DNA of 29,069 nt from Bacteroidota bacterium. GTDB taxonomy: Bacteria > Bacteroidota > Bacteroidia > Bacteroidales > Bacteroidaceae. The position numbers were made by a program, and so were the translations under genes. Where the stretch lies: NCBI GenBank assembly GCA_023458215.1, contig JAEXAJ010000013.1, positions 1 through 29,069 on the forward strand, in the 5' to 3' direction. How positions within the stretch are numbered: the first letter of the stretch is position 1; each line of letters opens with the position of its first letter. A model generated the notes under the pieces. It was given only the letters and a program-made list of their open reading frames with translations. It was not told where the DNA came from and searched no databases. Below are positions 24,879-29,069 of this stretch, piece after piece.

Positions 24879-26390
24879 TTATTTATTCAGTTTCAACATC
24901 TCCTCGATATATTTTCTTGTATTGCAGAGACGTGGTATCTTATGTTGTCCTCCTAGTTTCCCTTTGCTGTCCAGCCAGTCGTGGAATAAGTCTTTACGGG
25001 CAATCACAATTTCCAAAGGTTGCAATGCTAAGTTATTCTGCCGCTTGGCTTCGTAATCCGAGTTAACTTCCTTCAAGGTATCATCCAATATTTGAGCGAA
25101 TCTTTTCAAATTATCGGGTAATTGGGCGAACTCGATCAACCATTGGTGTCGGCATTTGGCATGTTCATCCATGAAGACAGGAGCAGCCGAGTACTCTATG
25201 ACCTGTGCGCCCGTCTCAGCACATGCTTTGGCTAAACCTTTCTCGGCATTATCTACTATTAGCTCTTCACCGAAAGCATTGATGAAGTGCTTGGTACGTC
25301 CGGTAATAACAAACTTATAGGGATGACTACTGGTGAACTTCACTGTGTCTCCAATCATATACCGCCATAAACCGGCGGAGGTGGAGATAACCATAGCATA
25401 GTTCTTGTCCAATTCTACTTCTTCAAGGCAGTAGGTACGGGGATTGTCTGTGCCGATATCTTCCAAAGGAATGAATTCGTAGAAAATACCATAATCTATC
25501 ATCAACAGCATGGAGGAATCATTCGGATCATTCTGTGTTCCAAAATAACCTTCGGAGGCATTGTAGGTTTCTACATAATGCATCTTGCTGCTACGGATAA
25601 TCTCCTTGTATTGCTCGCGATAAGGCGTAAAAGCCACGCCGCCGTGGAAGAATACTTCCAAGTTTGGCCATATCTCCTCCAAGCTTTCTTTGCCGGTTTT
25701 TTCGAGCATGTGCTTTATAAGTACAAGCATCCACGAGGGGACACCGGAAAGATTGGTTACATTAGCGTGGATCGTTTCATTGGCAATGGCTGCCATCTTC
25801 GGTTCAAAGTGCTCCATCAGAGCAGTTTGCTTGCTCGGTACGCGAACGAAGTTTACCAGTGGATTGATGTTTTCTATCAGGATGGCGGAGAGGTCGCCTA
25901 CAAGGCTATGATTGGTATTCAGGTTAGGAGCATGGCTGCCGCCTAAGATAAGGCTCCTGCCCGAGAATAAACGGCTGTCAGGGTTTTGTTTCAAGTAGAT
26001 GGCAACGGCGTCCCTACCTCCCTTATAATGAGTGTCGTGTAAAGCCTCATTGCTGACAGGAAGGAATTTGCTTTTATCGTTGGTCGTGCCGGATGACTTG
26101 GCAAACCAACGAATCTCTGAAGGCCAAAGCAGATTCTGTTCACCGGCACGCAGACGGGTAACATAGGGCTTTATCTCTTCGTAGGTTTGTATAGGGAGGC
26201 GTTTTTTGAACTCTTCATAAGTATGGATAGAGGCATAATCGTACTTCTTTCCCCATTCTGTATTGGCTGCCTTGCTTACGAGACGTTGCAACACACGTTG
26301 TTGCAATTCACCGGCATGGTCAGTGTATCGTTCGATTTCTTTCAGACGGGGGGCAAAATATACCTTATTCAGAAACTTTGTAATATTCAT
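24879..26390 (-). CDS. GH3-like acyl-adenylating protein
   Basis: A 503-aa member of the GH3 auxin-responsive promoter family, which in plants joins amino acids to hormone acids through acyl-adenylates. Bacterial members have no settled substrate. Visible signatures include the phosphate-binding S-S-G-T-T-N-D-K-S-K, Y-N-A-S-E-G-Y-F-G-T-Q, G-L-W-R-Y-M-I-G-D-T-V and I-T-G-R-T-K-H-F-I-N-A-F-G-E-E-L, all typical of the ANL/GH3 fold. The start at 26390 (M-N-I-T-K-F-L-N-K-V) is preferred to 26408 because it begins at the conserved N-terminus; the -7 box at 26419-26426 permits either. It looks monocistronic and divergent from phosphofructokinase. Confidence 0.92.
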   Translation of the reverse strand: MNITKFLNKVYFAPRLKEIERYTDHAGELQQRVLQRLVSKAANTEWGKKYDYASIHTYEEFKKRLPIQTYEEIKPYVTRLRAGEQNLLWPSEIRWFAKSSGTTNDKSKFLPVSNEALHDTHYKGGRDAVAIYLKQNPDSRLFSGRSLILGGSHAPNLNTNHSLVGDLSAILIENINPLVNFVRVPSKQTALMEHFEPKMAAIANETIHANVTNLSGVPSWMLVLIKHMLEKTGKESLEEIWPNLEVFFHGGVAFTPYREQYKEIIRSSKMHYVETYNASEGYFGTQNDPNDSSMLLMIDYGIFYEFIPLEDIGTDNPRTYCLEEVELDKNYAMVISTSAGLWRYMIGDTVKFTSSHPYKFVITGRTKHFINAFGEELIVDNAEKGLAKACAETGAQVIEYSAAPVFMDEHAKCRHQWLIEFAQLPDNLKRFAQILDDTLKEVNSDYEAKRQNNLALQPLEIVIARKDLFHDWLDSKGKLGGQHKIPRLCNTRKYIEEMLKLNK

Positions 26391-26418
26391 CGTTCTAGTT
26401 GAAATCATATTTAAAGCG

Positions 26419-26426
26419 CAAAAATA
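26419..26426 (-). promoter_or_regulatory. Bacteroides -7 box for the GH3-like gene
   Basis: TATTTTTG on the minus strand matches TAnnTTTG, 28 nt before the ATG at 26390. Confidence 0.45.
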
Positions 26427-26468
26427 ATCTTATTTATTGGCATCTCTATCTTTTTTCAGTTTTTTTTC

Positions 26469-26476
26469 TATCTTTA
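26469..26476 (+). promoter_or_regulatory. Possible -7 box for phosphofructokinase
   Basis: TATCTTTA differs from TAnnTTTG at the last base. It would give a leader of about 80 nt to the ATG at 26559 and is upstream of the alternative start at 26490. Confidence 0.3.
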
Positions 26477-26558
26477 CGGACGTATTCAATTGATGAGCCA
26501 ACTTGTTGACCAATTGACAAGAGAAATAGAAGGATTTCCTGTTAAAAAAAATAAAGTT

Positions 26559-27569
26559 ATGAGAATCGGTATTTTGACTTCAGGAGGCGATTGCCCCGGT
26601 ATCAACGCTACCATACGTGGTGTATGTAAAACTGCTATCAATCATTATGGGATGGAAGTGATAGGTATTCACAGTGGTTTTCAGGGATTGCTGACCAAAG
26701 ATGTGGAGTCGTTTTCGGAAAAATCTTTATCAGGATTGCTGAATTTGGGAGGGACTATGCTGGGTACTTCGCGCGAAAAACCTTTCAAAAAGAATGGTGT
26801 GATGTCCGATGTGAACAAGCCGGCTCTGATTGAACAAAATATTAAAGAACTAGGCTTGGACTGTGTAGTTTGTATTGGTGGAAACGGCACTCAAAAGACA
26901 GCGGCAAAAATGGCTGCTTTGGGACTGAATATTGTTTCTGTACCCAAAACAATTGATAATGATATATGGGGAACAGATTTTTCTTTTGGTTTCGATTCTG
27001 CCGTAAGCATAGCTACGGATGCTATTGACCGTTTGCATTCTACTGCAAGTTCGCATAAACGTGTAATGGTTATTGAGGTAATGGGACACAAAGCCGGCTG
27101 GATTGCCCTATATTCCGGTATGGCAGGTGGGGGAGATGTGATCTTGATACCTGAAATTCCCTATGATATTCATAATATAGGAGAAACGATTCTGAATCGT
27201 TTGAAAAAGGGTAAGCCTTATTCTATTGTCGTAGTTGCCGAAGGTATTCAAACAGACGGACGAAAACGTGCTGCTGAGTATATAGCACAGGAGATTGAAT
27301 ATGAAACAGGTATTGAAACCCGTGAAACTGTATTAGGTTATATTCAGCGTGGAGGGTCGCCTACACCTTTTGACCGTAATCTGTCTACGCGTATGGGAGG
27401 GCATGCTACAGAGTTGATTGCGACCGGACAATTCGGCCGTATGATTACCTTGAAAGGAGATGAGATATCTTCTGCACCATTGGAAGAGGTTGCAGGTAAA
27501 TTGAAGCTGGTGACGGAAGATAACGATTTAGTCGTTCAGGGGCGCCGTATGGGTATCTGTTTCGGCTGA
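26559..27569 (+). CDS. pfkA: 6-phosphofructokinase with mixed ATP/PPi-type signature
   Basis: A 336-aa glycolytic enzyme phosphorylating fructose 6-phosphate. The start at 26559 (M-R-I-G-I-L-T-S-G-G) gives the usual family length and follows an A-rich stretch; the frame is open to an ATG at 26490. Signatures are G-G-D-C-P-G-I-N, the catalytic T-I-D-N-D and E-V-M-G-H-K-A-G-W. At the donor-selecting sites it has I-G-G-N109-G110-T and P-K130-T-I-D-N-D. Gly at the first site is as in ATP enzymes and Lys at the second as in PPi enzymes, so the phosphate donor is not certain; N109 replaces the common Asp. Its last 42 nt overlap the 3' end of rnc on the other strand. Confidence 0.93.
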   Translation: MRIGILTSGGDCPGINATIRGVCKTAINHYGMEVIGIHSGFQGLLTKDVESFSEKSLSGLLNLGGTMLGTSREKPFKKNGVMSDVNKPALIEQNIKELGLDCVVCIGGNGTQKTAAKMAALGLNIVSVPKTIDNDIWGTDFSFGFDSAVSIATDAIDRLHSTASSHKRVMVIEVMGHKAGWIALYSGMAGGGDVILIPEIPYDIHNIGETILNRLKKGKPYSIVVVAEGIQTDGRKRAAEYIAQEIEYETGIETRETVLGYIQRGGSPTPFDRNLSTRMGGHATELIATGQFGRMITLKGDEISSAPLEEVAGKLKLVTEDNDLVVQGRRMGICFG

Positions 27570-28382
27570 TTCTTCTTCTGTGGTGATGGGCTCGGCTTCC
27601 GTTTTTTCATGGTGGTCTTTCCATGCGGCTTGAATCTCTTCCTTGAAAGTCTCGTCACTTTTGATTTTTTTTAATGCCATTTGTGCGGCATTCTGTTGCG
27701 ATTCTTTCTTGGAGTATCCAGTACCTGTACCAGCCGAAAGTCCTTCTATGCGTATTTCGGTATGGAACATCGGATTGTAGTCTTCATCGAGAAATTGTTC
27801 GATAAGCTCAAAGGAAACCTCCATCTTGTTTTTTTGGCTCCATTCAATGAGTTTTGACTTGAAATTAACCTCTTTGCGCGACATCTTGTCGAGGTCGATG
27901 AGGTCCTTGAAAATCTTCTCCTCCATGAACTGTTTGCAACGTTCGTAGCCTTGATCCAGATAAATAGCGCCAATAAATGCTTCGAAAGCATTACCGTACA
28001 TATAACTATTATGGGAAGAAGAACGAGTGGAGTACTTTACCAGTTTATCCAATCCTATTTCTACAGCCAGTTTGTTCAGGGTTTCGCGTTGAACGATTTT
28101 GGAGCGGGTGTTAGTCAGAAAACCTTCACGACGACCCTCAAAATGCTTGAAAACAATATCTCCTACAATGGCATCGAGAATCGCATCGCCCAAGAATTCT
28201 AATCGTTCGTTGTTTAAAGGACGTCCTTTATCCGAACGTAAGGAAGTGGACTTATGCAGCAAGGCTTGCTTATAAACTTGAATATTACGGGGGAAGAAAC
28301 CAAGTATCTTATAGAAACAAAAATAAGACTCCCGTTCCTTATGGAATAGGAGCCTTATCTTATCTATTTGATTACGCAACAC
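27528..28382 (-). CDS. rnc: Ribonuclease III
   Basis: A 284-aa double-strand-specific endoribonuclease for rRNA and mRNA processing. The catalytic signature N-E-R-L-E-F-L-G-D-A-I-L-D is at 58-70, and the second acidic site is in G-N-A-F-E-A-F-I-G-A near 132-140. A dsRNA-binding domain covers about 190-260 (G-T-G-T-G-Y-S-K-K-E-S-Q-Q-N-A-A). An acidic tail of about 25 residues extends it beyond the E. coli length. The start is GTG at 28382, 10 nt after the fabF stop, giving a fabF-rnc operon. The stop lies inside the convergent phosphofructokinase gene. Confidence 0.95.
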   Translation of the reverse strand: MLRNQIDKIRLLFHKERESYFCFYKILGFFPRNIQVYKQALLHKSTSLRSDKGRPLNNERLEFLGDAILDAIVGDIVFKHFEGRREGFLTNTRSKIVQRETLNKLAVEIGLDKLVKYSTRSSSHNSYMYGNAFEAFIGAIYLDQGYERCKQFMEEKIFKDLIDLDKMSRKEVNFKSKLIEWSQKNKMEVSFELIEQFLDEDYNPMFHTEIRIEGLSAGTGTGYSKKESQQNAAQMALKKIKSDETFKEEIQAAWKDHHEKTEAEPITTEEESAETDTHTAPLND

Positions 28383-28392
28383 GACGACTTAA

Positions 28393-29069
28393 TTATTCTG
28401 CGTATTTCTTGAAAATAACACAGGCGTTATGACCACCGAATCCAAAAGTATTGGATAAAACTACATTCACCTCGCGCTCTTGAGCCTTGTTGAACGTAAG
28501 ATTCAAGTCATAGTCGATGTTTTCGTCATTATCACCCTCTTCGTGGTTGATAGTCGGAGGCACAATACCATTCTTGATAGCAAGAATACTTGCGATAGCT
28601 TCTACTGCACCGGCAGCACCCAGCAAGTGACCGGTCATAGACTTGGTTGAGCTGATGTTCAACTCATAGGCATGTTGACCGAATACTTCTTTGATAGCTT
28701 TGGCTTCCGAAATATCACCTACAGGAGTAGATGTACCGTGAACATTGATATAATCTACTTTGTCAGGGGTCATTTCTGCATCTTCCAACGCATTTAACAT
28801 CACTAGCTTAGCCCCCAAACCTTCGGGATGAGAAGCAGTCAGGTGGTGAGCGTCGGCAGACATTCCTACGCCGGCAACTTCTGCATAAATCTTAGCACCG
28901 CGTGCTTTAGCATGTTCCAGTTCTTCAAGAACCAGGCAACCGCCACCTTCACCCATCACGAAACCGTCACGGCTTGCGCTGAACGGACGAGAGGCTGTTG
29001 AGGGAGATTCATTGCGAGTTGATAATGCATGCATGGCATTGAAACCGCCTACACCACCAGGGGTGATAG
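28393..29069 (-). CDS. fabF: 3-oxoacyl-ACP synthase II (5' end outside window)
   Basis: The C-terminal ~225 residues of the condensing enzyme that elongates fatty acids with malonyl-ACP. The frame stays open through the right edge ([14 protein letters not shown]), so the ATG at 29034 is internal. Both active-site His are visible in [10 protein letters not shown] and [14 protein letters not shown]; the Cys nucleophile is off the window. [11 protein letters not shown] closes the family pattern. It is followed after 10 nt by rnc, the order usual in Bacteroides (acpP would be expected upstream). Confidence 0.96.
   Translation of the reverse strand, partial: ITPGGVGGFNAMHALSTRNESPSTASRPFSASRDGFVMGEGGGCLVLEELEHAKARGAKIYAEVAGVGMSADAHHLTASHPEGLGAKLVMLNALEDAEMTPDKVDYINVHGTSTPVGDISEAKAIKEVFGQHAYELNISSTKSMTGHLLGAAGAVEAIASILAIKNGIVPPTINHEEGDNDENIDYDLNLTFNKAQEREVNVVLSNTFGFGGHNACVIFKKYAE

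Overview
The window looks like a chromosomal segment of a Bacteroides species. The evidence is SusC/SusD pairs, sulfatases with an anaerobic-type Ser motif, a DUF6377-like membrane regulator, many -7 boxes of the form TAnnTTTG, and a fabF-rnc-pfk cluster. No tRNA, rRNA, transposase, integrase or CRISPR array was found.

Layout. 3-857 (+) is the 3' part of an S1-type sulfatase cut by the left edge. 882-10430 is an AT-rich block with every gene on the minus strand. It is built from at least three partly deleted copies of one cassette. Read in the direction of transcription (right to left) the reconstructed cassette is: transglutaminase-like lipoprotein, O-antigen-ligase-like membrane protein with a TPR tail, membrane-anchored HTH regulator, a leader with paired 11-bp iterons, a Cys-rich lipoprotein with a variable C-terminal region, and small secreted or membrane proteins ending at a hairpin. 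Copy A (right) keeps the transglutaminase, the regulator and the leader, but its ligase is reduced to about 87 bp and its lipoprotein to about 70 bp fused to a 187-aa ORF. Copy B (middle) keeps the ligase and a frameshifted lipoprotein, but its transglutaminase is reduced to the last codons and its regulator is gone. Copy C (left) keeps the lipoprotein and a small secreted protein, but its regulator is reduced to the 3' end. This block is the most novel content of the window. Its function is unknown. I infer a variable cell-surface or secreted-effector locus, possibly linked to glycan transfer.

10667-16841 holds housekeeping and general genes: a patatin/outer-membrane-barrel protein, an O6-alkylguanine-DNA alkyltransferase, cysS, a small Cys-containing protein and a MnmA-type tRNA thiolase. 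Two non-coding repeats stand out: a perfect 33-bp inverted repeat between the alkyltransferase and cysS, and six 22-bp tandem units upstream of cysS.

16970-24806 is a compact polysaccharide-utilisation-type locus: membrane TPR/HTH regulator, Ser-type sulfatase, SusC-like receptor, SusD-like lipoprotein, then a terminator. It has no glycoside hydrolase, so it probably imports a sulfated glycan or depends on enzymes encoded elsewhere.

24879-29069 holds a GH3-like acyl-adenylating protein, a phosphofructokinase with mixed ATP/PPi signature residues, ribonuclease III overlapping it tail to tail, and the 3' part of fabF cut by the right edge.
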